This document shows positions 49,304 to 58,537 of a DNA stretch of 64,000 bases, piece by piece (the first letter of the stretch is position 1; the number at the start of each line of letters is the position of its first letter). The notes beneath the pieces were generated by a model. It made no database searches. It was given only the letters and a program-made list of their open reading frames with translations, and was not told the DNA's origin. Made by a program: the position numbers and the translations under genes. This DNA is from Roseomonas indoligenes (lineage in GTDB: Bacteria; Pseudomonadota; Alphaproteobacteria; Acetobacterales; Acetobacteraceae), in the NCBI RefSeq assembly GCF_017813365.1, contig NZ_JAGIZA010000004.1, forward strand, positions 372,001 to 436,000. Direction: 5' to 3'.

Positions 49304-50670
49304 GCATCGCGACCACCTCCCCTTCTCACCTGCCGGCACCGATGCCTGCTGCGACCGTGTCCCGCCCCTCCATCGTGCTGGACATGCCGCGGCCGCGCAC
49401 CACGGGGCCGCTGCTGCTCGGCTTCGCCGCCCTGGCGACCTTCGTCGGCGCTTTCGCGGCCTTCTCCGTCCTCGTGCCGCTCAGCGAGGCGGCTATCGCC
49501 CCGGGGATCATCAAGGCCGAGGGTAACCGCCGCACCATCGCCCACCTGGAGGGCGGGATCGTGCGCGAAATCCTCGTCCATGACGGCGAGACGGTGAAGG
49601 CGGGGCAGCCCCTGCTTCGGCTGGACGACGTGCAGGCCATGGCGGGGCAGGACTCCCTCCAGGCGCAGCGCTGGGCCTTGCTGGCGCAGGACAGCCGCGT
49701 GGCCGCCGAGATCGCCGGCGCGAGCGACGTGGCCTTCCCGACCGAGCTTCTCGCCGCCAACGAGCCCCGGGCGCGGGAGGCGATGGCGGGCCAGCGGATC
49801 CTCTTTGCCTCGCGGCAGGCGAGCCTACGCAGCCAGTTGCAGGTGCTCGAGCAGCGGATACTGCAGTTCCAGTCCGCCATCGTCTCCGCCGAGGCCCAGA
49901 TCTCGAGCCAGCGCCGGCAGCGCGAGCTGCTGCAACGTGAGGAGAACGACGTGCAGGTGCTGGTGCGCCAGGGCCTGGAGCGCTTCCCCCGCCTGCTCGG
50001 GCTGCAGCGCCAGATCGCCTCTGCCGACGGCACGATCGCGGACCTCGCCGCGCAGGTGGAGCGGGCCCGCGCCCAGGTTTCGGAGGCCCAGGCCCAGATC
50101 CGCCAGGCGATGACCCAGCGTATGCAGGAGACCACGACCGAGGCGCGGGACGTCCGCGGCAAGCTGAACGAGGCCGACGAGAAGCTGCGCGCGGCCCAGG
50201 ACGTGTCCTCCCGCCGCGAGATCCTGGCGCCTGAGGACGGCACGGTGCTGAACGCCCGCTTCTTCAATCCCGGCGCGGTGGTGCGCCCGGGCGAGCCGGT
50301 GATGGATCTGGTTCCCGCGCGGGATCGGCTGATCGCCGAGGTGCGGGTCGCCCCCACCGACATCGACGTGGTCCACCCGGGCCTGCTGACCGAGGTCCGC
50401 TTGCCCGCCTTCAAGCAGAGGCTGGTGCCCTTCCTCAACGGCAGCGTCACGATGGTGGCCGGCGACGTGACGACCGAGGAGCGGACGGGCCAGGAGTACT
50501 ACCGCGCCCGGGTCTCCATCGACCAGGACCAGCTGGCGCGGCTTGAGAATGTGGAGCTGCGCGCCGGCATGCCGGTGGAGGCGCAGATCCAGATCGGGGA
50601 GAGGTCCTTCCTGCGCTACATGATCCAGCCTCTTCTCGACAGCTTCCACCGCGCCTTCCGCGAGCAGTAG
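49300..50670 (+). CDS. HlyD-family type I secretion adaptor
   Basis: The 456-residue membrane fusion protein links the exporter to an outer-membrane TolC. One N-terminal membrane helix (about 37-62) is followed by a lipoyl-type half (EGGIVREILVHDGETVKAGQPLLRLDD), a long coiled coil (about 150-300) and the second lipoyl half with ILAPEDGTVLNARFFNPGAVV. The C-terminal VSIDQDQL/LRAGMPVEAQI block is typical of PrtE/HlyD. The ATG at 49300 overlaps the exporter stop. No TolC gene lies in the window. Confidence 0.93.
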   Translation: MSIATTSPSHLPAPMPAATVSRPSIVLDMPRPRTTGPLLLGFAALATFVGAFAAFSVLVPLSEAAIAPGIIKAEGNRRTIAHLEGGIVREILVHDGETVKAGQPLLRLDDVQAMAGQDSLQAQRWALLAQDSRVAAEIAGASDVAFPTELLAANEPRAREAMAGQRILFASRQASLRSQLQVLEQRILQFQSAIVSAEAQISSQRRQRELLQREENDVQVLVRQGLERFPRLLGLQRQIASADGTIADLAAQVERARAQVSEAQAQIRQAMTQRMQETTTEARDVRGKLNEADEKLRAAQDVSSRREILAPEDGTVLNARFFNPGAVVRPGEPVMDLVPARDRLIAEVRVAPTDIDVVHPGLLTEVRLPAFKQRLVPFLNGSVTMVAGDVTTEERTGQEYYRARVSIDQDQLARLENVELRAGMPVEAQIQIGERSFLRYMIQPLLDSFHRAFREQ

Positions 50671-50677
50671 GACCGTT

Positions 50678-50956
50678 ATGCCCGACCTCCCCACCCTGTT
50701 TGCCGATGGCGTGACTGAGGCGACGGTGCGCCACGGCGTGGCTCGCCTGACCCTGGCCGTGCAGGACGGCAAGGGGCAGCCGCTCCAGACCGGCATCCTG
50801 GTGGTGCCGTTGACGCAGCTTCCGGCCGTGGTCGGCGCAATGACCCGGCTGCTGCGGGAAGTGGAGGCCAAGAGCCGCGAGGCGACGGCCGCTCCGCAGC
50901 TTCCGGCGGCACCGGCCGTGGAGGCCGAGCCGGAGACCTTCCGCTTCCAGGGGTGA
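50678..50956 (+). CDS. Small protein of unknown function in secretion operon
   Basis: The 92-residue protein starts 7 bases after the adaptor stop with a TAGGA ribosome-binding sequence. There is no signal peptide or membrane segment. A beta-rich part (VRHGVARLTLAVQDGKGQ, TGILVVPLTQL) is followed by a helix and an Ala/Pro-rich tail. I do not recognise a family. Its position as third gene implies a function tied to type I secretion, such as a chaperone or regulator; it lacks the glycine-rich nonapeptides of RTX substrates. Confidence 0.65.
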   Translation: MPDLPTLFADGVTEATVRHGVARLTLAVQDGKGQPLQTGILVVPLTQLPAVVGAMTRLLREVEAKSREATAAPQLPAAPAVEAEPETFRFQG

Positions 50957-51001
50957 GGGCGGAGGGCTGGCCGTTTGCGCCCTGCCGTCGCAGGATGGGC
51001 C

Positions 51002-51832
51002 ATGCCGCCGCGCCCGCTTCTCCTCTGCCTTCTCGTTCTCCTGGCCGGCCCGGCCGGCGCGCAACCCGCCTCGCGCTGGGCGGCGGTGGACGGGCCCACG
51101 CCCCGTCCGGCCCATAGCATCGGCGGTACTTCGCTCGGCTGCATCGCGGGCGCGGAGGCGCTGCCGCCGGAAGGTCCGGGCTGGCAGGTGGTGCGGCTCT
51201 CCCGCAACCGGAACTGGGGCCATCCCGCGCTGCTCGCTGCCCTGCGCCAGCTCGCCGGGCGGGCACGGGCGGCAGGGCTGCCCGATCTCTGGATCGGGGA
51301 CATGGGCCAGCCCCGCGGCGGCCCGCTGCCCTTCGGGCATGCCAGCCACCAGATCGGGCTGGACGCCGACATCTGGCTGGACCTCTCGCCGAAGCCACTG
51401 GTCCCGGCACGCGCGCGGGAGAACATCCCGGAACGCTCCCTCGTGCTCCCCGACCAGTCGATGGCGGACCCGCAGCTCTTCACCGAGGCGCATGCGCGGC
51501 TGATCCGCATGGCGGCGGAGCTGCCCGGCGTGGACCGGATCTTCGTGAACCACGGGATCAAGCGCAGTCTTTGCGCCGCCCATGCCGGCGAGCCCTGGCT
51601 CCGGCTGGTGCGCCCCTGGCGTGGCCATGACAGCCACATGCACATTCGCCTGCGCTGCCAGCCCGGCAGCCCGGAGTGCCGGGACCAGGCGCCCGTCCCG
51701 CCCGGCGACGGCTGCGATGCGGGCCTGGACTGGTGGCTGACGCCGGAGGCCCGCCACCCCGTCCGGGTCGGGCCGCCCGGACCACCGCCCCGCATGCCCG
51801 CGGCCTGTGCCGCCGTGCTGAACGCGCCCTGA
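51002..51832 (+). CDS. mepA: Penicillin-insensitive murein endopeptidase MepA
   Basis: MepA is a LAS-type zinc peptidase that cuts D-Ala-meso-DAP crosslinks. The 276-residue precursor has a signal peptide (about 1-20, ending AGPAGAQ). The metal site is seen in FGHASHQIGLDADIW (H-x6-D) and DSHMHIRLRC (H-x-H). A TTG codon 27 bases upstream is an alternative start, but AGGATGGG precedes the ATG at 51002. Cysteines in the C-terminal part fit the disulphides of the family. It is convergent with yraN. Confidence 0.93.
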   Translation: MPPRPLLLCLLVLLAGPAGAQPASRWAAVDGPTPRPAHSIGGTSLGCIAGAEALPPEGPGWQVVRLSRNRNWGHPALLAALRQLAGRARAAGLPDLWIGDMGQPRGGPLPFGHASHQIGLDADIWLDLSPKPLVPARARENIPERSLVLPDQSMADPQLFTEAHARLIRMAAELPGVDRIFVNHGIKRSLCAAHAGEPWLRLVRPWRGHDSHMHIRLRCQPGSPECRDQAPVPPGDGCDAGLDWWLTPEARHPVRVGPPGPPPRMPAACAAVLNAP

Positions 51833-51848
51833 GCCGGCTGCCCCAGGT

Positions 51849-52226
51849 TCAATCGCCGGGGCGGAAGGCGTCCCTCACGCGCCGCAGACCCTCGGGCGCG
51901 ACAAGCACCACATCGAAGCGCATCCCTGCCGCGCCGTGGCCGGGGTTGGTGGCCAACCAAGCCTCGGCGGCCGCGACGATCCGGGCCCGCTGACGGCGCG
52001 AGATGGCGGCGGCGGCTTCCGCCAGGCTTGGCCGCGCCTTCACCTCGACGAAGGCGAGCAGGCCCTCGCGCTCCGCGATCAGGTCGAGCTCGCCGGCGGG
52101 CGTCCGGACGCGGCGGGCCAGCACCGTCCAGCCTCGATCGGTGAGTGCCGTGGCAGCGCGGGATTCGGCATCTAGGCCCCTGCGCTCGGCGGCGCGGCGG
52201 GCTTCCTCCTTGGCTTGCGGGTCCAT
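51849..52226 (-). CDS. YraN-family (UPF0102) nuclease-like protein
   Basis: The 125-residue protein from ATG 52224-52226 belongs to the endonuclease-fold UPF0102 family. It has the core [21 protein letters not shown], matching the E-x-DL-x(n)-E-V-K catalytic pattern of restriction-like nucleases, and an RFDVVLV segment. A biochemical function is not established for the family. It is divergent from the gamma-glutamyltransferase gene, with 36 bases between starts. Confidence 0.9.
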   Translation of the reverse strand: MDPQAKEEARRAAERRGLDAESRAATALTDRGWTVLARRVRTPAGELDLIAEREGLLAFVEVKARPSLAEAAAAISRRQRARIVAAAEAWLATNPGHGAAGMRFDVVLVAPEGLRRVRDAFRPGD

Positions 52227-52262
52227 CCGGTCAGGATAGCGCGCCCCGCACCGGAGTCGGCC

Positions 52263-53945
52263 ATGCGCCCCCTGATCGCCGTCCTCCTCGTCGCCCTCGC
52301 CATGCCGGCTCTGGCCCAGACCGCCCCGAAGCGGCAGATGGTGGCCGCCGCGCACCCGCTTGCGGCAGAGGCGGGGCTGGAGGTGCTCCGGCGCGGCGGC
52401 AGCGCGGTGGATGCGGCCGTGGCAGTGCAGGCCGTGCTCACGCTGGTGGAGCCGCAGTCGAGCGGCATCGGCGGCGGGGCGCTGTTGATGAACTGGGACG
52501 CGGCGGCGGGTGCGGTGACGGCCTTCGACGGACGGGAGACGGCACCCGCCGGCGCGCAGCCGGACCTCTTCCTCCGTCCGGACGGGACACCCCTGCCCTT
52601 TTACGACGCCGTGCTCTCCGGCCGCAGCGTCGGCGTGCCCGGCACGGTGGCAATGCTGGAGATGGCGCACCGGCGGCACGGGAAGCTGCCCTGGGATTCC
52701 CTATGGCAGCGGGCCATCGAACTGGCAGACGAGGGCTTCCCCGTCTCCGCTCGGCTTGCGGAGGCGGTGGCCGAGGATGCACCGCGCCTGGCCCGGAACC
52801 CCTCCGCCCGCGACTACTTCCTGCACGGCGGCAATCGCCCGCTTGTGGCGGGAGAAAAGCTCAGGAACCCCGAACTGGCGGATACCTTCCGCCAGATCGC
52901 GCGCCAGGGTGCAGCGGCGATGCTGCGCGGGCCGATCGCCGCCTCCATCGCCACCGCTGTTCGCGGCCATGGCGAGGGTGGGCTGATGACCGTGGACGAC
53001 CTGGCCGCCTACGCGGCGAAGCAGCGGGAGCCGGTCTGCCTGACCTATCGTGCCTATAGGGTCTGCGGCTTCCCGCCGCCCTCCTCGGGTGGGGTGACCA
53101 TCGGGCAGATCCTCGGCGTGCTGGAGCATTTCGACGTGCCGCGGCTTGACCCGCGCGGCACCGAGGCAGCGCATCTGCTGGCGGAGGCCGGGCGGCTCGC
53201 CTTTGCGGACAGGGCGCAGTACCTGGCCGACACGGATTTCGTACCGGCGCCGGTGCGCGGCCTGCTGGACCCGGCCTACCTCACCCTTCGCGCCCAGCTC
53301 GTCACGCCCAGCCGCGCCATTGCGGAGCCGCGCGCTGGCAATCCGCGCTGGCGAGAGACGACCCGCCACGCCCCCATGCCTGAGGCGCTGGAGAACGGCA
53401 CCAGCCACGTCTCCATTGTGGACGCCGCCGGCAACGCGGTTTCCATGACCACCACGGTGGAGGACGCCTTCGGGGCACGGCTGATGGTGGGCGGCTTCGT
53501 GCTGAACAACGAGCTGACCGACTTCTCCTTCCGCCCGGACTTGGAGGGGCGGCCGGTCGCCAACCGGGTACAGGGCGGCAAGCGCCCGCGCTCCTCCATG
53601 TCGCCCAGTCTCGTTTTCGACCAGGACGGGAAGCTCTTCGCCGTCGTCGGCTCGCCCGGCGGGTCGCGCATCATCGGCTACGTTGCACAGGCGTTGGTGG
53701 GGATGCTGGACTGGGGTCTTCCGGCGCAGGAGGCCGTGTCCCTGCCGCATGTCGGCACGCTCGGCGGGGCGGTGGAGCTGGAGGCGGGCACCCCGGCGGC
53801 TGACGTGGCGCCCAACCTGCAGGCGCGCGGGCACCGGGTGGAGACGCGCGCGATGGTCTCGGGGCTGCAGGCCATCCGGGTGACGCCAGAGGGACTGCAG
53901 GGCGGGGCGGATCCGCGCCGGGAAGGCGTTGCGATCGGCGACTGA
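52263..53945 (+). CDS. ggt: Gamma-glutamyltransferase precursor
   Basis: The enzyme transfers or hydrolyses the gamma-glutamyl group of glutathione. The 560-residue precursor has a signal peptide (about 1-19) and should self-cleave before T380 in [10 protein letters not shown], giving large and small subunits. Conserved parts include [22 protein letters not shown] and VGSPGGSRI near the oxyanion hole. Expected location is the periplasm. A longer reading frame from 52215 is not supported. The ribosome-binding site is weak. Confidence 0.94.
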   Translation: MRPLIAVLLVALAMPALAQTAPKRQMVAAAHPLAAEAGLEVLRRGGSAVDAAVAVQAVLTLVEPQSSGIGGGALLMNWDAAAGAVTAFDGRETAPAGAQPDLFLRPDGTPLPFYDAVLSGRSVGVPGTVAMLEMAHRRHGKLPWDSLWQRAIELADEGFPVSARLAEAVAEDAPRLARNPSARDYFLHGGNRPLVAGEKLRNPELADTFRQIARQGAAAMLRGPIAASIATAVRGHGEGGLMTVDDLAAYAAKQREPVCLTYRAYRVCGFPPPSSGGVTIGQILGVLEHFDVPRLDPRGTEAAHLLAEAGRLAFADRAQYLADTDFVPAPVRGLLDPAYLTLRAQLVTPSRAIAEPRAGNPRWRETTRHAPMPEALENGTSHVSIVDAAGNAVSMTTTVEDAFGARLMVGGFVLNNELTDFSFRPDLEGRPVANRVQGGKRPRSSMSPSLVFDQDGKLFAVVGSPGGSRIIGYVAQALVGMLDWGLPAQEAVSLPHVGTLGGAVELEAGTPAADVAPNLQARGHRVETRAMVSGLQAIRVTPEGLQGGADPRREGVAIGD

Positions 53946-53998
53946 GGGGAACCCGGCCCTGGCCGGCGCGCTATGCGGGCAGGACAGGAAAGAAACCC

Positions 53999-54475
53999 AT
54001 GCGCCGCACCGCCCTCGCCCTGCTCGCCGCGACCGCCCTCGCCGGCCCCGCCTCGGCGGCCGACGACACCGCCCAGGTCGGCTACGTGAACACCGCACTG
54101 ACGAATCTCGGCCTGACGCGCAGCCACCGCATCGTGGTGGAGCGCTTCGAGGACCCGGATGTGCGGAACGTGTCCTGCTACATCAGCCAGGCCCGAACGG
54201 GCGGCATCTCAGGCATGGTCGGGGTGGCAGAGGACCCGGCGCGCTTCGCGATCTCCTGCGCCGCCACGGGCCCAGTTGAGGTCCAGCCGGGTGCGGCGCG
54301 CGGGGAGCGGGGCGAGGTGGTGCATGAGAGCTCCACCAGCTTCTTCTTCAAGGAGACCCGTGTTCACCGCTTCATCGACGAGGGGCGGAACGCCGTGGTC
54401 TATCTCGCCTGGTCCACGAAGCTGGTGGAGGGCTCGCCTTTCAGCGCCGTGGCGGTCGTGCCTATGACGCGCTGA
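53999..54475 (+). CDS. creA: CreA-family periplasmic protein
   Basis: The 158-residue product resembles E. coli CreA along its length, with DPDVRNVSCYISQARTGGI, AISCAATGPVE and the C-terminal NAVVYLAWSTKLVEGSPFSAV. The signal peptide is about 1-21. CreA function is not known. Two cysteines probably form the family disulphide. It follows ggt by 53 bases with an AGGA site before the ATG. Confidence 0.9.
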   Translation: MRRTALALLAATALAGPASAADDTAQVGYVNTALTNLGLTRSHRIVVERFEDPDVRNVSCYISQARTGGISGMVGVAEDPARFAISCAATGPVEVQPGAARGERGEVVHESSTSFFFKETRVHRFIDEGRNAVVYLAWSTKLVEGSPFSAVAVVPMTR

Positions 54476-54553
54476 CGGCGCAACGCTCCCGGCGCGCCGG
54501 GCTGTGGAAAGCTGACGTCGGAGAGGGCATCCTGCCGGAGCAGGAGGCCCGCG

Positions 54554-55594
54554 ATGTTCAGGCAATTGCCGGAAGAGCCGATGGTGATGATCCAATCGGC
54601 CGATCCCGAGCGGTACTTCGACATGCTGCGCATCGTCGCACGCCCCAACCGCGACTTCTGCCAGCGCCACGGCATCCGCTACGCCGCCGTGCAGGCAGTG
54701 CTGCGGGGCTTTCATCCCTGGCATGCCTGCTACAATCGGATCTTCTTCCTCAACGACCTGATCGACCTGGGCTACCGCGGCTGGTTCCTGCACCTGGACG
54801 CGGACGCCTTCGTTCACGACCCCGGCTTTGACATCGGCAGCTACCTAGCCGGGCATTCCAACCGGTCCATGATCCTTGTCACCGGGGGGAGCCCGGAGGC
54901 ATGGGATGTGAATGACGGCGTGTTCTTCGCCAACCTCGCCCATCCCGACATGCCGAGGATTGCGCGGCTCTGGCGGGAGCGGCTGGACGCGATCACGCCG
55001 GACCAGCTGCGGGCCGCGGGGGACTGGGGGCAGCTCCCCTGCGATCAGACGCTGCTGCAGGCGCTGCTGCGAGACCACCCTGAGCTGACCGAGGGCCTGT
55101 TCGAGGAGGATCCGGAGCTGATCAACTCGCCGACGGCGAGCTTCCTGCACCAGATCCTGCGCGCCCATGAACAGGACTTCGATCACCGCGTGCGCCGACT
55201 TGCCGTGCATGTCGGGCGCTCCCTCCAGGCCAGCGGGGGGCAGGCGGAGCCCTTCGCTGTCCTGCTGCCCGCCCTGGCACTGGCGCTCGGGGTGCCTGTG
55301 CCGGACGAGGATGAGGCGGCCGCGGCGGCGGGAGGGCCGGAAGCGGTGCTGCCCTCGCTCGAACGGCTGGTGGCGGGCTTCCGGACCAAGCGCCGCGGCA
55401 ACCCGGCCGAGCCGGCGGCCTCCGCCCTGCTGCTCCCCGCCCTGGCACGGGCCCTTGGCGTGGCGCCGCCCGATCCGGAGGTCCTGCGGAACGCGCCCTC
55501 CGAACGCGACGGGCTTGTCGCGTCACTGCGCGCCGTCGTGGAAGCCTACAAAGAGGTGCGACGCCGGGAACGGGCAGCTCGCGCCTCGGCCTGA
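54554..55594 (+). CDS. Glycosyltransferase-like protein with duplicated C-terminal module
   Basis: The 346-residue protein resembles nucleotide-sugar transferases with a DxD-type motif, here HLDADAFV (D82-A-D84). The preceding RIFFLNDLIDLGYRGWFL and the later VNDGVFFANLAHPDMPRIARLW fit the GT-A fold. No signal peptide is present. The C-terminal part contains two similar modules of about 50 residues (231-282 and 286-338), each LLPALA-ALGV-P-PD followed by a helix. An AGGAGG site sits 7 bases before the ATG. The sugar donor and acceptor are unknown. Confidence 0.7.
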   Translation: MFRQLPEEPMVMIQSADPERYFDMLRIVARPNRDFCQRHGIRYAAVQAVLRGFHPWHACYNRIFFLNDLIDLGYRGWFLHLDADAFVHDPGFDIGSYLAGHSNRSMILVTGGSPEAWDVNDGVFFANLAHPDMPRIARLWRERLDAITPDQLRAAGDWGQLPCDQTLLQALLRDHPELTEGLFEEDPELINSPTASFLHQILRAHEQDFDHRVRRLAVHVGRSLQASGGQAEPFAVLLPALALALGVPVPDEDEAAAAAGGPEAVLPSLERLVAGFRTKRRGNPAEPAASALLLPALARALGVAPPDPEVLRNAPSERDGLVASLRAVVEAYKEVRRRERAARASA

Positions 55595-55618
55595 AACCGC
55601 GACGGCCGGGAAGCGCCG

Positions 55619-56641
55619 CTACGCGGTCGCCCTATCCCCAAAGCCGTCCCTGCCCTCTTCCACGGCGTGGCAGGCCACACGGGTCTCCGGCGTGCCGCGT
55701 GCGGCGATCAGCGCCGGGCGCTCCGCCCGGCAGCGGTCGTTCGCCAGAGGGCAGCGCGGGTTGAAGGTGCAGCCGGAGGGCGGGCTGATCGGGCTGGGAA
55801 CCTCGCCGCCCACGGGCTGGCGCTCCCGCCCGGCCATGTCCAGGTCCGGGATCGCTTCCATCAGGGCGCGCGTATAGGGGTGTCGCGGGGCGGTGAAGAG
55901 AGTCTCGGCTGGCGCGTCCTCCACGATCCGGCCGAGATACATCACGCCCACGCGGTCGCTGACCTGCCGGACCACCGCGAGGTTGTGGGAGATGAACAGG
56001 TAGGTCAGCCCCAGCTCGCGCTGCAGCCGCTTCATCAGGTTCAGGATCTGGGCCTGGACGGAGACGTCGAGCGCCGAGGTGGGCTCGTCGCAGACGAGGA
56101 ATTCAGGATTGGAGGACAGGGCGCGCGCGATGGAGATGCGCTGCCGCTGGCCACCGGAGAACTCGTGCGGGAAGCGGTTCCCGTCAGCGGGCGAGAGGCC
56201 GACCTGGCGTAGCAGGGCACCGACCTTTTCCTTCAGCGCGGCGCCGCCATTGGCGATGCCGAAGGCGCGGATCGGCTCCCCGACGATGTCCGCCACCCGC
56301 CAGCGCGGGTTCAGGCTGGCATAGGGGTCCTGGAAGATCATCTGCATGCGCCGGCGCTGGCCGACGGACTTCCGCGCCGCCGCGAGGTCCTGCCCTTCAA
56401 AGAGGGCCTGGCCGTCGCTCGGCTCGTAGAGACCGACCGCGAGGCGTGCGACGGTGGACTTGCCGCAGCCGCTCTCCCCCACCAGGGACATGGTGGTGCC
56501 GCGCGGAACGGCGAAGGACACGCCGTCCACCGCCTTCAGCGTGCGCCGGCCCTCCCGCGCGATCAGGCGCTGGAGGGCGGGCTTGGAGACATCAAAGTGC
56601 CGGCTGAGGTCGCGCGCCTCGAAGATCGGCGTCTCAGACAT
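55619..56641 (-). CDS. Dipeptide-type ABC transporter ATPase (DppF-like)
   Basis: The 340-residue ATPase has Walker A GESGCGKST, signature FSGGQRQRISIARAL, Walker B FLVCDEPTSALD and a C-terminal CTFNPRCPL segment. ATG at 56639-56641 is preferred; GTG two codons earlier (56647) is possible. It overlaps the dppD-like stop by 8 bases. The order B-C-D-F is the standard dipeptide/nickel importer layout. Confidence 0.93.
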   Translation of the reverse strand: MSETPIFEARDLSRHFDVSKPALQRLIAREGRRTLKAVDGVSFAVPRGTTMSLVGESGCGKSTVARLAVGLYEPSDGQALFEGQDLAAARKSVGQRRRMQMIFQDPYASLNPRWRVADIVGEPIRAFGIANGGAALKEKVGALLRQVGLSPADGNRFPHEFSGGQRQRISIARALSSNPEFLVCDEPTSALDVSVQAQILNLMKRLQRELGLTYLFISHNLAVVRQVSDRVGVMYLGRIVEDAPAETLFTAPRHPYTRALMEAIPDLDMAGRERQPVGGEVPSPISPPSGCTFNPRCPLANDRCRAERPALIAARGTPETRVACHAVEEGRDGFGDRATA

Positions 56642-57626
56642 GGGCACGTTCCCGGGGCGCGGTGCTGTCGAAGAGCCAGCAGGCGGCCCGCGTCTCGGTC
56701 GCGGGGATCAGTTCCGGGCGCTCCACCCTGCAGCGGTCGAAGACGTGCGGGCAGCGCGGGTTGTAGGCGCAGCCCTGGGGAATGGCGTTCAGGCGCGGCA
56801 TGGCCCCGTCGATCTGCGCCAGCACGTCCACCTTGTGGGAGAGCGGTGGGATGGAGGCCATGAGGCCTGCGGAATAGGGATGGGCTGCGGCCTTCACCAC
56901 GGAGCGCACCGGGCCGATCTCCGCGACGCGGCCGGCATACATCACGGCCACGCGGTCCGCCGTCTCCGCGATCACGCCCATGTCGTGGGTGATGAGCATG
57001 ACGGAGGTGCCCTTCTCCCGCGTCAGGCGCTTCAGCAGGGCGATGACCTGGGCCTGGATTGAGACGTCCAGCGCCGTGGTAGGCTCGTCCGCGACCACCA
57101 TCTCCGGCTCCGCGCAGAGGGCCAGGGCGATCACCACGCGCTGGCGCATGCCTCCCGAGAACTGGTGGGGATAGGCGTCCACGCGCTCCGCCGCGGCGGG
57201 GATGCCCACCGCCTCCAGCCAGCCGACGGCCCGACGGCGGGCCTCGGCGGCATCGATGGCAAGGTGGGTCTGCATCGTCTCCGCCAGCTGGCGGCCGACG
57301 GTGTAGAGCGGGTTCAGCGTGGTCAGCGGGTCCTGGAAGATGGCACCGATCCGCTTGCCCCGGATCTTCCGCATCTCCCGCGCGGGCAGGTTGTCGATCC
57401 GCTGGCCGCGCAGGCTGATGGAGCCGCCGGCGATCCGGCCAGGGGGCTCCAGCAGGCCGATGATGGCGGCGCCCGTCATGGACTTGCCGGCACCCGACTC
57501 CCCAACCACGCCCAGCACCTCGCCGGGGGCGATGTCGAGGGAGACCTTGTCCAGCGCGCGCAACGTGCCGCGCCGGGTGGGGAACTCGACGACGAGGTCC
57601 CGGACCTGAAGGAGGGGCTCGGTCAT
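56634..57626 (-). CDS. Dipeptide-type ABC transporter ATPase (DppD-like)
   Basis: The 330-residue ATPase has Walker A GESGAGKSMTGAA, signature [15 protein letters not shown], Walker [13 protein letters not shown] and CAYNPRCPH in the C-terminal extension. The ATG at 57624-57626 overlaps the dppC-like stop by 4 bases. The upstream frame is a shadow of dppC-like. Confidence 0.93.
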   Translation of the reverse strand: MTEPLLQVRDLVVEFPTRRGTLRALDKVSLDIAPGEVLGVVGESGAGKSMTGAAIIGLLEPPGRIAGGSISLRGQRIDNLPAREMRKIRGKRIGAIFQDPLTTLNPLYTVGRQLAETMQTHLAIDAAEARRRAVGWLEAVGIPAAAERVDAYPHQFSGGMRQRVVIALALCAEPEMVVADEPTTALDVSIQAQVIALLKRLTREKGTSVMLITHDMGVIAETADRVAVMYAGRVAEIGPVRSVVKAAAHPYSAGLMASIPPLSHKVDVLAQIDGAMPRLNAIPQGCAYNPRCPHVFDRCRVERPELIPATETRAACWLFDSTAPRERAHV

Positions 57627-58534
57627 CGCAGCCTCGGGTTCAGCGCGTCGCGCAGCCAATCGCCCAGCAGGTTCACGGAAAGGACCATGGCCACCAGCGC
57701 CACGCCGGGGAAGACCGTGATCCACCATTCGCCGCTGAAGAGGAAGTCGTTGCCGATGCGGATCAGGGTGCCGAGCGAGGGCTGGGTGGGCGGTACGCCG
57801 ACGCCGAGGAAGGAGAGCGTCGCCTCCGACACGATGGCGAGACCGAGGTTCAGCGTGGCGAGCACCAGCAGCGGTCCCAGCACGTTGGGCAGCACGTGGG
57901 TCAGCATGATCCGCGCGGGCGAGATACCGATGACGCGGGCCGCCAGCACGTATTCCTTGTTCCGCTCCACGAGGGCGGAGCCGCGCACGGTCCGGGCGAA
58001 GCGCGGCCAGTCCGAGATGCCGATGGCGACGATAACGACGTAGATGGCGATCTCGTCATGCACCTCCCGCGGCAGGACGGCACGGGCCACGCCATCCACG
58101 AGGAGGGCGATGAGGATATTGGGGAAGGTGAGCTGCACGTCGGCGATCCGCATCAGCACGGCATCCACGGCGCCGCCCGCATAGCCCGCCAGCAGCCCGA
58201 CCAGCACGCCGAGGATCAGGGCGAAGGCCGTGGCCGAGACGCCGACGAGGAGCGAGACGCGGGCCCCATACATGATCGCGGAGAGCACGTCGCGTCCCTG
58301 GTCATCCGTGCCGATGAGGTGCGCCGCCGTCCCCTCCGGCATGAAGGCCGGTGGATTGAAGGCGTCCATCAGGTCGAGGCTGGCAAGGTCGAAGGGATTG
58401 TAGGGGGCCAGCCAGGGGGCGAAGACCGCGCCGACCACGATGACGAAGGCCACGATTGCCGAGAGGACGGCGGTAGGCGTGCGGCGGAAGGACCAGAAGA
58501 GGTCGCTTTCGAGGAAGCGGGACACGGCGCCCAT
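57623..58534 (-). CDS. Dipeptide-type ABC transporter permease (DppC-like)
   Basis: The 303-residue permease has six predicted helices and the HLIGTDDQGRDVLSAIMYG loop typical of DppC. The EAA motif is NKEYVLAARVIGISPARIMLTHVLPN. It starts 3 bases after the dppB-like stop. Confidence 0.93.
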   Translation of the reverse strand: MGAVSRFLESDLFWSFRRTPTAVLSAIVAFVIVVGAVFAPWLAPYNPFDLASLDLMDAFNPPAFMPEGTAAHLIGTDDQGRDVLSAIMYGARVSLLVGVSATAFALILGVLVGLLAGYAGGAVDAVLMRIADVQLTFPNILIALLVDGVARAVLPREVHDEIAIYVVIVAIGISDWPRFARTVRGSALVERNKEYVLAARVIGISPARIMLTHVLPNVLGPLLVLATLNLGLAIVSEATLSFLGVGVPPTQPSLGTLIRIGNDFLFSGEWWITVFPGVALVAMVLSVNLLGDWLRDALNPRLR

Positions 58535-58537
58535 GGC

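Noticed and set aside
50678-50956. Small third gene of the secretion operon as the secreted RTX substrate
   Set aside because: It has no GGxGxDxxx repeats and no typical C-terminal secretion signal, and is far shorter than known substrates.
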